Positions 7,741-15,930 of a DNA stretch of 16,998 bases are shown piece after piece. A model generated the notes under the pieces. That model made no database searches and was not told where the DNA came from. It was given only the letters and a program-made list of their open reading frames with translations. Numbering within the stretch: the first letter of the stretch is position 1; each line of letters begins with the position of its first letter. Origin of the DNA: Candidatus Thioglobus sp. (lineage in GTDB: Bacteria > Pseudomonadota > Gammaproteobacteria > PS1 > Pseudothioglobaceae); NCBI GenBank assembly GCA_015163925.1, contig JAAOIF010000004.1:1-16998 (forward strand). Reading direction: 5' to 3'. The position numbers and the translations under genes are program-made.

Positions 7741-8949
7741 TTATTCAGCAGGAATGGCGAAGAAAATAATATACAAAAGTATTAATGCCACGCTGATAAA
7801 TAATATTCTCATCCAAACAGTTATTCGTGATTCTGGCGAGCAGTCGCGATAGCAAAAATTCAGCGCCAAGAGTGCTTGTAAAAAATAGTAAAAAGCGAAA
7901 GCACGGGAGGCGATGGCGATTATTTCAATCAAATCAACCGCCCATACCAGCAATACAGCAGAAATTGAGATGCTGAGATAGCTAATTCGCGTAGAGAGTT
8001 TTTTGCCACTATTTTCACTTAACAGCCCGCCGCCGCCGCTGGTGTCAGCAACTGCGGCACTAAATTGACTCATCAGTGCTGCGCCAATCAACATAAAAGG
8101 CAATATTATCGCCGCATTGCCTGTTACATCAACAATTTTTGCGAGTTGGATGTGCTGAAGGTCAAGGTGCTGGACAACCGGCAAAAACAGAATTACTGAA
8201 ACCACATAAAGTATTCCTGAAATTATTTGTGCTTTTTTCATAGTCGCCACCCGCATTTGCGGATTGTATTTTTCACTAAGAAATCGTGATGTCTCAAAAC
8301 CTTGTACTACCAGCAATGCGCCTGCCAGAATCCGCATTTGTGTGCTGAAATCTCGCGGCGGATAATCAAAATTTAAGCTGCCGCCTGATGTATAAAACAC
8401 ATAAGAAAAAACGCCTAAGCCCAATAATAAAGCCACCACAATAGCCAGCTGGACGGTCATTGACACAGCTTCTAATTTTTCCAATCCGCCTAATCCACGC
8501 TTGTAGCCTACAAATGCAATAAAAAATATAGTAATTGTTGTCAGCCAGCGCTCGGAATTAATATTATCAATTCCCAAATAGCTTAATAAAAATGAAGATA
8601 ATAGCGATAAATAAAACGCCACGGCCACTACATAAGCCAGAACCAGCGCCACATTCCCCAAATATTCTACCGATTGTGTTATTGTTGATAAAGAGCCGTC
8701 TTTTATCCGCGGCTCAACATGCAAAATATTAAAGCGAATTACAGCGCCAATCGCATACGCCAAAACGACAATTCCGATGACTGCAACGGGTGAAAATATG
8801 CCTACAACACTGGCGAGCAGCGGCGACATAATCAAAAAACCACTGCCGATAATTGACGACAGCGGCGTTAAAGTCGCTTGCCACGATTTGCTTTGTTGAA
8901 GTTTGGGTTTGCGCAGATAATATAAAGTCAGCAAGGCGGCGAAAATCAA
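7741..8949 (-). CDS. APC-superfamily-like membrane permease, substrate unknown
   Basis: A 402-residue polytopic membrane protein with roughly 10-12 hydrophobic helices. TPLSSIIGSGFLIMSPLLAS near residues 27-46 resembles the glycine-rich first-helix motif of amino acid permeases, and GYKRGLGGLEKLEAVSMTVQ and GALLVVQGFETSRFLSEKYN fit APC-type loops. I do not recognise a characterised subfamily, so the substrate is open; an amino acid or nucleobase is a guess. The start is doubtful. TTG 8949 is the first recognised start, but the frame stays open upstream to codon 9003 with a plausible continuation of helix 1 (SATSVIFNAG) and an ATA codon at 9000-8998 where an ATG might be expected. The gene lies alone, upstream of and co-directional with the rRNA promoter. 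No Shine-Dalgarno sequence is clear. Confidence 0.75.
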   Translation of the reverse strand: MIFAALLTLYYLRKPKLQQSKSWQATLTPLSSIIGSGFLIMSPLLASVVGIFSPVAVIGIVVLAYAIGAVIRFNILHVEPRIKDGSLSTITQSVEYLGNVALVLAYVVAVAFYLSLLSSFLLSYLGIDNINSERWLTTITIFFIAFVGYKRGLGGLEKLEAVSMTVQLAIVVALLLGLGVFSYVFYTSGGSLNFDYPPRDFSTQMRILAGALLVVQGFETSRFLSEKYNPQMRVATMKKAQIISGILYVVSVILFLPVVQHLDLQHIQLAKIVDVTGNAAIILPFMLIGAALMSQFSAAVADTSGGGGLLSENSGKKLSTRISYLSISISAVLLVWAVDLIEIIAIASRAFAFYYFLQALLALNFCYRDCSPESRITVWMRILFISVALILLYIIFFAIPAE

Positions 8950-9094
8950 GCCTGCATTGAAAATTACACTTGTGGCGCTGAGGAATGAATTAGAATCTAT
9001 GACTTAACTCCCAGTAAATTTTAGATTAAATCAACGAATATTTTCAATCGTTAAAAACACTTTTTTTGACGCTGAAAACGGCAATTAGAAATTA

Positions 9095-9430
9095 TCAAAA
9101 AGCGTATTTGAGATTTATGCTGAGTGCCGAAAATGCAATATCAGTTTTGAATTTGTAAGCCACAGTGCTGTTTGGGTCATTTGGGTCATTTGCGGATTTG
9201 TGGCCGCGGAGTTGGTCCCAAGTATCGCCAGCCACACAATCTGTTGCCGCATTTGCCATAAATATAAATCTATCGCAGCGGCTCGCCACATCATTATCGC
9301 CGTTCATAGTGTCAAGTCCGGAGGCAAAATTAATGCCAAAATCCGTGCTAATATAATTTGGACTATCCGCATTTACCGCCGAAAAAACCGCCGCCAACAC
9401 CCAAAATCCCAACACTTTTAATTTTTTCAT
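9095..9430 (-). CDS. small exported protein, possibly a shortened outer-membrane beta-barrel
   Basis: A 111-residue product with a clear signal peptide: MKKLKVLGF, a hydrophobic core, and a likely cut after AVNA (residue 21) before DSPNY. The mature part has two cysteines (52 and 65) around GLDTMNGDNDVASRCD and DCVAGDTW, an NDPNDPNS spacer, and ends SALSINLKYAF, an alternating strand with C-terminal phenylalanine like the last strand of outer-membrane barrels. The size is too small for a full barrel, and the step from the GDTW region to the last strands may reflect an internal deletion. ATG 9430 is preferred over 9442 because GGGA lies seven bases upstream and the signal peptide is then canonical. 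I do not recognise a named family with confidence. The gene is flanked by intergenic DNA on both sides. Confidence 0.6.
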   Translation of the reverse strand: MKKLKVLGFWVLAAVFSAVNADSPNYISTDFGINFASGLDTMNGDNDVASRCDRFIFMANAATDCVAGDTWDQLRGHKSANDPNDPNSTVAYKFKTDIAFSALSINLKYAF

Positions 9431-9530
9431 AACAATTCCCATTAGTAGTATTTTTGCTAATTTTAATATGATTTTATTTTCTTATGGCTAAATATTTTAG
9501 ATTTATTTCAGCCTCAGCCAGTCAGCAGTT

Positions 9531-9850
9531 TGCTTACAAAGCGAGATTCTGAATCAAGTTCAGAATGACAAATGTGGGGGCAGTTCAAAATGACAAACTT
9601 CTTACTGTCACCCTGAACTCGATTCAGGGTCTCAGCTTTTGCTTTTGCTTTTGCTTTTCATTAACAATTAACCATTAACAATTAACAATTACCTCTCTCC
9701 CTGAACTCGATTCAGGGTCTCAGCTCTTGCTTTTGCTTTTGCTTTTCATTAACAATTAACCATTAACAATTAACAATTACCTCTCTCCCTGAACAAGATT
9801 TAAAGCTCTCTGCTTACAAGATGAGATTCTGAATCAAGTTCAGAATGACA
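9531..9850. repeat. dispersed palindromic repeat cluster between the exported protein gene and truA
   Basis: The region 9443-9904 contains no credible gene. Copies of TTCTGAATCAAGTTCAGAAT, with 7-base inverted arms, lie in a 28-base block at 9543-9570 and again at 9823-9850, each preceded by TGCTTACAA. Half copies (CAGTTCAGAATGACA type) occur near 9581-9595 and 9860-9874. Related CCCTGAACTCGATTCAGGGT elements are at 9611, 9699 and a decayed one at 9787. These belong to the same family as the repeats at 1975-2125. Confidence 0.85.
9611..9796. repeat. 88-bp tandem repeat
   Basis: Units at 9611-9698 and 9699-9786 differ by one base; a third begins at 9787 and decays within about ten bases. Each unit holds the CCCTGAACTCGATTCAGGGT palindrome, CTCAGC, a run of CTTTTG words, an AT stretch (TTAACAATTAACCATTAACA) and ACCTCTCT. 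The reverse complement of most of the unit is found at 1975-2064. Confidence 0.9.
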
Positions 9851-9904
9851 GTGTGTTGGCAGTTCAGAATGACAGTGGGTGGCGGGTCTCAGCCAGTTGG
9901 TTTT

Positions 9905-10648
9905 TTACAACTGGTGATAAAATCCTTTAACAAAATACAATCCTTGTGGGGCGGCGGTGCTGCCGGCGTTTTGGCGTTGTTTTGAATCTAATACGGTTTT
10001 GAGCCAGCCGATTTCCCGCTCACCTCTGCCGATTTTGAGCAAAGTTCCGACAATATTTCGCACCATTCGATGCAAAAATGCGTTAGCTTTTATGTCCAAA
10101 ATAATATGCTCGCCGGACTTGGTGAAATGGATAAATTCAATAGTTTTAATTGGCGATTTCGCTTGGCACAAACTACTTTGAAAAGCAGAAAAATCATGCT
10201 CGCCGAGCAAGCATTCTGCTGCTGTGTTCATCGCCTGAACATCAAGTGGCATAGGCTGCCACAGCGAATGAGCAGCCAGCAGTGCCGAGCGCGTTTTGGT
10301 GTTATGAATTTTGTAATTATACTGCCGAGCAATCGCATTAAATCTGGCGTGAAAATCATCAGCAACTTCTCTTGCCCAGAGGAAATTTACATCACTTGGC
10401 AGATTAACATTTCCACCAAAAACCCAAGCTTTTTGCTGCCGCCGAGCAGTAGTTTCAAAGTGAATAATTTGCTCTACGGCATGCACTCCGGCGTCAGTTC
10501 TGCCGCAGCAAAATACTTGAATTTGCTCATCGGCAACTCTTGAAAGCGCCTCTTCCACCACTTGCTGCACGGTGCGAACCCCTGATTTTTGCCGCTGCCA
10601 GCCGTGAAAATTAGTGCCTAAATATTCAACGCCCAATACAATTTTCAT
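9905..10648 (-). CDS. truA: tRNA pseudouridine(38-40) synthase TruA
   Basis: TruA makes pseudouridine at positions 38-40 in the anticodon arm of many tRNAs. The 247-residue product has the family start MKIVLGVEYLGTNFHGWQRQ, the catalytic motif GRTDAGVHA with Asp 52, HARFNAIARQYNYKI, and the C-terminal FLHRMVRNIVGTLLKIGRGE block. Length is normal. ATG 10648 is chosen because it gives the conserved N terminus. The same 11-base start sequence ATGAAAATTGT is repeated directly upstream three more times, in other frames, creating short overlapping ORFs. A TTG at 10663 would add five residues and is less likely. The gene is divergent from birA; it ends at the repeat-rich region. Confidence 0.96.
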   Translation of the reverse strand: MKIVLGVEYLGTNFHGWQRQKSGVRTVQQVVEEALSRVADEQIQVFCCGRTDAGVHAVEQIIHFETTARRQQKAWVFGGNVNLPSDVNFLWAREVADDFHARFNAIARQYNYKIHNTKTRSALLAAHSLWQPMPLDVQAMNTAAECLLGEHDFSAFQSSLCQAKSPIKTIEFIHFTKSGEHIILDIKANAFLHRMVRNIVGTLLKIGRGEREIGWLKTVLDSKQRQNAGSTAAPQGLYFVKGFYHQL

Positions 10649-10692
10649 ACAATTTTCATACAATTTTCATACAATTTTCATATAATTTTCAC
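10638..10692 (-). repeat. 11-bp tandem repeat of the truA start region
   Basis: ATGAAAATTGT is present four times on the minus strand, with ATGs beginning at 10681, 10670, 10659 and 10648, plus a degenerate copy at about 10682-10692. The first three ATGs each read ATG AAA ATT GTA TGA, a four-codon ORF whose TGA overlaps the next ATG as ATGA; the last continues into truA. The 11-base period shifts the frame with each copy. Confidence 0.92.
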
Positions 10693-10722
10693 AAGTTTTT
10701 TGCAATCTTGTAAAATAACCAA

Positions 10723-11484
10723 ATGGCTGATTATTCTACCTTATCAACTTTGCTTGCTGACGATATTGAATGTTTTGTTTTTGATTCTCTGCCCAGCACT
10801 AATGATTATTTGGCGAATTTGCCATTTTGTAAAAACCCCCAAATTTGCATTACCTCTGAGCAAACTGCCGGAAAAGGGCAGTATGGGAGGGGCTGGCTGA
10901 GTGCTAAAAATTCTAGTATTTTATTTTCAATTCGGATAAATTTTTCCACGAAAACGCCATTAACAGCTCTGAGTTTGGCGGTTGGTTTGGGAGTTTTGGA
11001 GGTTTTAAATCAGCATCAGGCTAAGGATTTAAAGCTCAAATGGCCAAATGATATTTATTTTAAGGATAAAAAATTAGCCGGTATTTTGCTGGAAAATTCG
11101 GTGCAAAATAATCAGCAATCAGTAGTAATTGGCTTGGGTTTGAATAGTAATATTTCCGCTGATTTCGCCGAAAAAATGCAAGCCACAGACCTGAAAAAAA
11201 TTCTGGGATTTGCATTAACAGAAAAAGATTTGCTGATTTTGAGTGCAGATTTGATAAATAAAATCATTGGATTTTGTGATATTTTTGGCGAAAATGGCTT
11301 TGAGAGTTTTCACCCAAAATGGCAAAAATATGATTATTTATTAGGCAAAAAAGTAACTTTCAATGACGGCAAAAATTGGGCAAGCGGCAAGTGTGCTGGC
11401 ATTAATTCGCAAGGATTATTACTAATAAAATCCGCCAGCGGCACAAAAACTATTAGCTCTTCTACGGCTTTGTCTTTGGCGTAA
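10723..11484 (+). CDS. birA: biotin--[acetyl-CoA-carboxylase] ligase
   Basis: BirA activates biotin with ATP and attaches it to the carrier protein AccB. The 253-residue protein has STND (25-28), the ATP/biotin-adenylate loop EQTAGKGQYGRGW (46-58, with GKGQYGRGW where the family has GRGRxGRxW), KWPND (106-110) and KLAGILLE (117-124), followed by a small C-terminal domain. There is no N-terminal helix-turn-helix, so it is the monofunctional class and not the biotin-operon repressor. No Shine-Dalgarno sequence is visible and only 74 bases separate it from truA, divergently. Its 3' end overlaps that of the bactofilin gene by 23 bases on the opposite strand. Confidence 0.95.
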   Translation: MADYSTLSTLLADDIECFVFDSLPSTNDYLANLPFCKNPQICITSEQTAGKGQYGRGWLSAKNSSILFSIRINFSTKTPLTALSLAVGLGVLEVLNQHQAKDLKLKWPNDIYFKDKKLAGILLENSVQNNQQSVVIGLGLNSNISADFAEKMQATDLKKILGFALTEKDLLILSADLINKIIGFCDIFGENGFESFHPKWQKYDYLLGKKVTFNDGKNWASGKCAGINSQGLLLIKSASGTKTISSSTALSLA

Positions 11485-11983
11485 CTGGCGGCTGATTTGG
11501 TTGATTTGGCGGGCTTTGCTGGCTGGTTTGGCTTGGCTGATTTGGCTGATTTTCAACCATAGAAACATTGCCTTTGAAGTAAGAACCGTCTTGCAAAATG
11601 ACTTTTTTGGCAAGCATATCGCCGGTTACATTGCCGCTGCCGCTGACGACAATTTTCTCAATCGCTTCAATATTGCCGATGACAATTCCGTTCACATTTA
11701 CCACTTTGGCAAAAATATTAGCGTCAATTTTGGCGGAACTTTCAATAGTAACCGTATTGCTTTTGATGGTAATTGTGCCTTCAACCTTGCCGAAAATATT
11801 AATGTCATCATTGCCGGAAATGTCGCCTTTGATATGGCATTCCTTAGAAATAGTAGCATTATTTTTGGCTTTTGAAGTATTGCCGCTGTTACTCACAGAC
11901 CTAATCGGCGTTCTGATTATCGGACGATTTGACACAGCCGGGGCATTGCTGGTAGCAATAGTTTCTGGTTTTTTATTAAACAT
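11462..11983 (-). CDS. bactofilin (polymer-forming cytoskeletal protein)
   Basis: A 173-residue protein. Residues 1-40 are a polar disordered-looking N-terminal tail; from about 44 to 140 there is a repetitive beta-helix pattern (ISKECHIKGDIS ... INIFGKVEGTI ... VTIESSAKIDANIFAKVVNV ... GNVTGDMLAKKVILQDGSYFKGNV) typical of the bactofilin core (DUF583), which polymerises without nucleotide. The last 30 residues are rich in Asn, Gln and Pro (NQPNQP). Bactofilins act at membranes in cell shape, stalk or division and polarity roles; the exact job here is unknown. It is divergent from lptB, with which it appears to share overlapping -10 elements, and its end overlaps birA tail to tail. No Shine-Dalgarno sequence is seen. 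Confidence 0.92.
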   Translation of the reverse strand: MFNKKPETIATSNAPAVSNRPIIRTPIRSVSNSGNTSKAKNNATISKECHIKGDISGNDDINIFGKVEGTITIKSNTVTIESSAKIDANIFAKVVNVNGIVIGNIEAIEKIVVSGSGNVTGDMLAKKVILQDGSYFKGNVSMVENQPNQPSQTSQQSPPNQPNQPPVTPKTKP

Positions 11984-11989
11984 AAATTA

Positions 11990-12041
11990 TTGAGAGTTGA
12001 TAAAATTAACTATTATAATCCATATTTACTATGACTGACAA
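11990..12041. promoter_or_regulatory. overlapping divergent promoters of lptB and the bactofilin gene
   Basis: Plus strand: TTGAGA (11990-11995), 18 bases, TATAAT (12014-12019). Minus strand: TTGTCA (12041-12036), 18 bases, TATAAT (12017-12012). The two -10 hexamers overlap in ATTATAAT, so polymerase could bind only one at a time. The plus start point would be near 12026, leaving about five bases before the lptB ATG. Confidence 0.55.
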
Positions 12042-12759
12042 TACTAATACTCTTAATATTCAAAATATTAGCAAATCCTATGGCGGCAGAAATGTTGTAA
12101 TTAACGCTTCATTTTTTGTGCAAAGTGGCGAAGTGGTTGGCCTGCTTGGTCCGAACGGCGCTGGCAAGACTACTTGTTTTTATATTGCTTGCGGTTTGGT
12201 GCAGGCGAAATCTGGGCAAGTATTTTTGAATAATAAGCGAATTGACCAGCTGCCAATGCACAAACGCTCCAAATTAGGTTTGGGATATTTGCCGCAAGAG
12301 CCATCAATTTTTCGCAAACTCTCAGTGGAAAATAATATTTTAGCGATTTTGGAGCTTAATCCTAAACTCAGCAAAAAGCAGCAGCAGCAGCACTTAGAGG
12401 CATTACTGGTGGAATTTCATATTGAGCATATTCGCCATTTGGACGGAATTTTGCTTTCAGGCGGTGAGCGCCGGCGGGTGGAAATCGCCAGAGCATTAGC
12501 CTTGCAGCCGAAATTTATTTTACTGGATGAACCGTTTGCCGGAGTGGATCCGATTTCTGTAGCCGACATCCAGCAAATTATTCATCACCTCAAAAATCAG
12601 GGCATCGGCGTGCTGATTACCGACCACAATTATCGTGAAATGTTGGACACTTGCAACCACTCTTATGTCCTGCATGAAGGCGTTATTATCGCTCAGGGCA
12701 ACAAGGATGAGATTTTGGCAAATGACAAAGTCCGTGAAGTATATTTGGGCGAACTTTGA
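12031..12759 (+). CDS. lptB: LPS export ABC transporter ATP-binding protein LptB
   Basis: LptB is the cytoplasmic ATPase of the LptB2FGC complex that extracts LPS from the inner membrane and drives it to the cell surface. The 242-residue protein has Walker [10 protein letters not shown] (40-48), Q-loop Gln 89 in [14 protein letters not shown], which is LptB-like, signature LSGGERRR (142-149), Walker [14 protein letters not shown] (162-174) and H-loop His 199 in TDHN. Length is normal. The usual neighbours lptC, lptA and rpoN are absent; bactofilin is upstream and divergent, and tsaD follows with a TGATG stop-start overlap. The leader appears very short if the TATAAT at 12014-12019 is used. 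Confidence 0.95.
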   Translation: MTDNTNTLNIQNISKSYGGRNVVINASFFVQSGEVVGLLGPNGAGKTTCFYIACGLVQAKSGQVFLNNKRIDQLPMHKRSKLGLGYLPQEPSIFRKLSVENNILAILELNPKLSKKQQQQHLEALLVEFHIEHIRHLDGILLSGGERRRVEIARALALQPKFILLDEPFAGVDPISVADIQQIIHHLKNQGIGVLITDHNYREMLDTCNHSYVLHEGVIIAQGNKDEILANDKVREVYLGEL

Positions 12760-13790
12760 TGAAAAATATCTCGGCGGAATTTCTGACTTTAGGCATTGAA
12801 AGCTCGTGTGATGAGACCGGAATTGGCTTATATCACTCTGAAAAAGGGCTGCTGGAGCATCAGTTATTTTCCCAAGATATTCACGCAGAGTATGGCGGAG
12901 TGGTGCCGGAGCTGGCTTCCAGAGACCATATCCATCGCACCGTGCCGCTGATTAAGGCAGTTTTGGCAAGTGCTAATTTAACCCTAAAAGACCTCAGCGG
13001 AATTGCCTATACTGCTGGTCCCGGGCTGGCTGGAGCGCTTTTGGTTGGCAGCAGCATTGCAAAATCATTGGCTTGGAGCTTGGGCATTCCGGCGTTAGCA
13101 ATTCATCATATGGAGGGGCATTTGTTAGCGCCGCTGCTGGAAAATGAGCGGCCGAATTTCCCCTTTGTGGCATTGTTGGTTTCCGGCGGACACACTATGC
13201 TGGTTGATGTTAAGGGCATCGGCGAGTATCAGATTTTGGGCGAATCGTTAGATGATGCTGCTGGCGAGGCATTTGATAAAACTGCCAAGATTTTAGGCTT
13301 GGGCTATCCCGGTGGTCCGGCGCTGGCAGCCCTTGCAACTACTGGAAATTCTGGCAAATTCAAATTCCCCAGACCGATGACCGACCGCCCCGGATTGGAT
13401 TTTAGCTTCAGCGGTCTGAAGACTTTTGCCCGTAACACTTTTGCCCAGCACCCGGAGCAAAAAGCCGATATTGCCAAGGCGTTTGAAGTGGCTGTCAGCA
13501 AGACTTTGATGATTAAATGCAAACGCGCTTTGGAGCAGACCGGCAGGAAAATTTTGGTGGTAGCCGGCGGCGTGAGTGCGAATTTATCCTTGCGCCGTGA
13601 GCTGGATAATTTGGGGCAAAAGCTTGGCGCAAAAGTGTATTTTCCACGCCCAGAATTTTGCACTGACAATGGGGCAATGATTGCTCTGGCGGGGCATTTT
13701 CGCTTGTCTGGCGGGCAATTTGATGATGATTTTGCCATTAATATAAAACCGCGTTGGAGCTTGGCAGATTTGCCTGCTATTACAAATTAG
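12759..13790 (+). CDS. tsaD: tRNA N6-adenosine threonylcarbamoyltransferase TsaD
   Basis: TsaD transfers the threonylcarbamoyl group to A37 of ANN-reading tRNAs, working with TsaB and TsaE in the cytosol. The 343-residue protein starts [20 protein letters not shown], has the metal-binding HMEGH (His 117 and His 121), the ATP-site SGGHTML stretch and [13 protein letters not shown] near the C terminus. Length is normal for the family. The ATG at 12759 overlaps the lptB stop as TGATG, so translation is probably coupled; a TTG at 12756 would add one residue. comM follows after nine bases. tsaB and tsaE are not in the window. Confidence 0.96.
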   Translation: MKNISAEFLTLGIESSCDETGIGLYHSEKGLLEHQLFSQDIHAEYGGVVPELASRDHIHRTVPLIKAVLASANLTLKDLSGIAYTAGPGLAGALLVGSSIAKSLAWSLGIPALAIHHMEGHLLAPLLENERPNFPFVALLVSGGHTMLVDVKGIGEYQILGESLDDAAGEAFDKTAKILGLGYPGGPALAALATTGNSGKFKFPRPMTDRPGLDFSFSGLKTFARNTFAQHPEQKADIAKAFEVAVSKTLMIKCKRALEQTGRKILVVAGGVSANLSLRRELDNLGQKLGAKVYFPRPEFCTDNGAMIALAGHFRLSGGQFDDDFAINIKPRWSLADLPAITN

Positions 13791-13799
13791 TAAAATTAT

Positions 13800-15308
13800 A
13801 TGAAAAAACTCAGCAAATTATTCACCCGCGCCAGCACCGGTTTAGACGCTCCGATAGTAACAATTGAGGCGCATATTTCCGGCGGCTTGCCGAGCTTCTC
13901 AATTGTCGGATTGCCAGAAGGGGCGGTGCGTGAGAGCAAAGACCGAGTCAGAAGTGCGATTATGAATTCACAATTCAAATTCCCCAGTGGGCGAATTACT
14001 GTCAGTTTAGCGCCGGCGAATTTGCCCAAAAGCGGCGGCAGATATGACTTGCCAATCGCCATCGGCTTGCTGTTAGCATCAGGGCAAATCAGCTCCAAAA
14101 TCAATTTAGATGACTTTGAACTCTACGGCGAATTAGGCTTAGACGGCAGCCTCCACACCACTGATGGCTTGCTCCCAGCGGTAATTGCCAGCGCTGATGC
14201 CAAGCATAATATTATTCTGCCAAAGACCCAAGCGAACCAATATGGCTTGGTAAATCATGCGATTATTTACCCTTGCCAGCATCTGCTAAAGGTTTGTGAA
14301 TTTTTGACCGGTATGGCTGATGTCAAAAAATTAGCCTATCAGGCTCATAATAATCAGCCGATTTACACCTCTGATTTTGCACAAGTGAAAGGCCAGCATC
14401 ACGCCAAGCGAGCTTTGGAAATTGCCAGTGCTGGCGGGCATAATCTGCTGCTAATTGGTCCGCCCGGCTCGGGTAAAACTATGCTTGCCGAGCGCTTGCC
14501 CTCAATTATGCCGCCGCTTGAAAATAACAAGGCGCTGGATTGTGCCTCAATTTATTCAGTTGCCGGCAAGGCGCAAGATTTGAGCCAGTTGAAAGTCCGC
14601 TCATTTCGCTCTCCGCATCACTCTTCCTCAGCTGTGGCACTGGTTGGCGGCGGCTCAAATCCCAAGCCCGGCGAGATTTCTTTAGCGCATGAGGGAGTTT
14701 TATTTTTAGATGAATTGCCCGAATTTCCACGCCATGTTTTGGAGGTTTTGCGCCAGCCTTTAGAAAACGGCGTAATTCATTTATCACGAGCCGCCCAGCA
14801 AATTACTTTTCCGGCAAATTTCCAACTGATTGCCGCTATGAACCCTTGCCCCTGCGGCTATTATGGCGATGGCACAGCAAAATGCCACTGCACCGGCGAC
14901 CAAATCCAGCGCTACAAAAACAAAATTTCAGGCCCACTTTTAGACCGAATTGATATGGTTTTAACCGTGCCGCCGCTGCCGAAAGAGACCTTGCTAAACC
15001 AAGCCAGCGGCGTAGAGGAAGCCAGCGAAGTCATCAGGCAAAGGGTGGATGAGGCGCATAACATCCAGCTCGGGCGGCAAGGCAAAAGCAACGACAAACT
15101 CGGCGCTGACGAAATCGAAAAATTAGTGCCACTCAGCAAAGACAACCGCCAGCTGCTCTCCAGCGTAATCGACAAACTCAGCCTCTCTGCCAGAGGCTAT
15201 CACCGCATCCTTAAAGTCGCCCGCACCATCGCCGATTTAGCCGGCAGCCAGCCAGTCGAAAAATCACATTTGATTGAAGCAGTCGGCTACCGGCGGTTTG
15301 ATAATTGA
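13800..15308 (+). CDS. comM: ComM/YifB family AAA+ ATPase (Mg-chelatase-like)
   Basis: A 502-residue protein with an N-terminal Lon-protease-like domain (about 20-170: GLPSFSIVGLPEGAVRESKDRVRSAI, SGGRYDLPIAIGLL), then an AAA+ core with Walker A GPPGSGKT (220-227), Walker B LFLDE (301-305), four cysteines at 350, 352, 362 and 364 around PCPCGYYGD, and a C-terminal helical Mg-chelatase-type lid ending in LSARGYHRILKVARTIADLA. ComM is a hexameric branch-migration helicase that promotes integration of DNA taken up by natural transformation in studied gammaproteobacteria. It is complete and sits nine bases after tsaD, so it is probably co-transcribed with lptB and tsaD. No other competence gene is in the window. 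Confidence 0.95.
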   Translation: MKKLSKLFTRASTGLDAPIVTIEAHISGGLPSFSIVGLPEGAVRESKDRVRSAIMNSQFKFPSGRITVSLAPANLPKSGGRYDLPIAIGLLLASGQISSKINLDDFELYGELGLDGSLHTTDGLLPAVIASADAKHNIILPKTQANQYGLVNHAIIYPCQHLLKVCEFLTGMADVKKLAYQAHNNQPIYTSDFAQVKGQHHAKRALEIASAGGHNLLLIGPPGSGKTMLAERLPSIMPPLENNKALDCASIYSVAGKAQDLSQLKVRSFRSPHHSSSAVALVGGGSNPKPGEISLAHEGVLFLDELPEFPRHVLEVLRQPLENGVIHLSRAAQQITFPANFQLIAAMNPCPCGYYGDGTAKCHCTGDQIQRYKNKISGPLLDRIDMVLTVPPLPKETLLNQASGVEEASEVIRQRVDEAHNIQLGRQGKSNDKLGADEIEKLVPLSKDNRQLLSSVIDKLSLSARGYHRILKVARTIADLAGSQPVEKSHLIEAVGYRRFDN

Positions 15309-15331
15309 TATTTTTGTTGTAACGGCGGGGC

Positions 15332-15880
15332 TTACAGCCATTTAATAGAACAGCCCATAGATGGAATTTGGATTTTTGGGCCAACTCCGCTGGCGGCAAT
15401 TTGGCTCATGGCTACAAACAAATCGCGCTCGGCATCTGCGGCAGTTTCCTTGCGTGAAGCGTCCAAGCGGCCACGATATTGCAGCTGCAAATCGGCGTTG
15501 TAGCCAAAAAAATCCGGCGTGCAAACTGCCCCATAAGCCTTGGCAACATTTTGGTTTTCATCCAGCAAATAAGGGAATGGAAAGGCAAGATTTGTGGCAA
15601 TTTTTTGCATATTTGCAAACGAATCCTCGGCGTAGGCATTTTGGTCATTTGACATAATGGCAACCGCATTTAGCCCCAATTTTTTCAGCTCTAAAGTGTC
15701 ACGAATAATGCGTTCTAACACCGCCTGAACATACGGGCAATGGTTGCAAATAAACATTACTAACAGCCCATTTTCGCCTTTACAACTGTGCAAATTGTGA
15801 ATTTTTCCATCAACCCCCGGCAGCTCAAAATCAATAGCCGGAGCGTTAAAATCGCAAATTGGAGTCTGAGTGCTAACCAT
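15332..15880 (-). CDS. thioredoxin-fold peroxiredoxin-like protein
   Basis: A 182-residue cytosolic protein of the AhpC/TSA-Redoxin type. CNHCPY (Cys 45 and Cys 48) replaces the thioredoxin CGPC active site, preceded by the strand LLVMFI. SNDQNAYAEDSFANMQ, FPFPYLLDENQNVAKAYGAV and CTPDFFGY (Cys 120) follow, and GCSIKW closes the protein, a pattern shared by a widespread family annotated only as thioredoxin family protein. It lacks a signal peptide. The reaction is unknown; a thiol-disulfide or peroxide-related role is likely. It is convergent with comM, 23 bases apart. No Shine-Dalgarno sequence is obvious. Confidence 0.88.
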   Translation of the reverse strand: MVSTQTPICDFNAPAIDFELPGVDGKIHNLHSCKGENGLLVMFICNHCPYVQAVLERIIRDTLELKKLGLNAVAIMSNDQNAYAEDSFANMQKIATNLAFPFPYLLDENQNVAKAYGAVCTPDFFGYNADLQLQYRGRLDASRKETAADAERDLFVAMSQIAASGVGPKIQIPSMGCSIKWL

Positions 15881-15930
15881 AATTTGGCAATTATACTCAA
15901 TTAGTTTTTTGATAATTTAAGCATTTTTGA

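Noticed and set aside
9611..9786. Tandem 88-bp units as a CRISPR array
   Set aside because: The units are identical throughout with no variable spacers, and no cas genes are in the window.
10070..10543. 157-codon open frame opposite truA
   Set aside because: TruA motifs on the minus strand account for the sequence.
11598..11993. Hydrophobic 131-codon open frame opposite the bactofilin gene
   Set aside because: The bactofilin beta-helix on the minus strand explains the region; the hydrophobic frame arises from its alternating Val/Ile/Asn codons.
13304..13738. 144-codon open frame opposite tsaD
   Set aside because: Antisense shadow of a well-conserved gene, without a ribosome site or recognisable domain.
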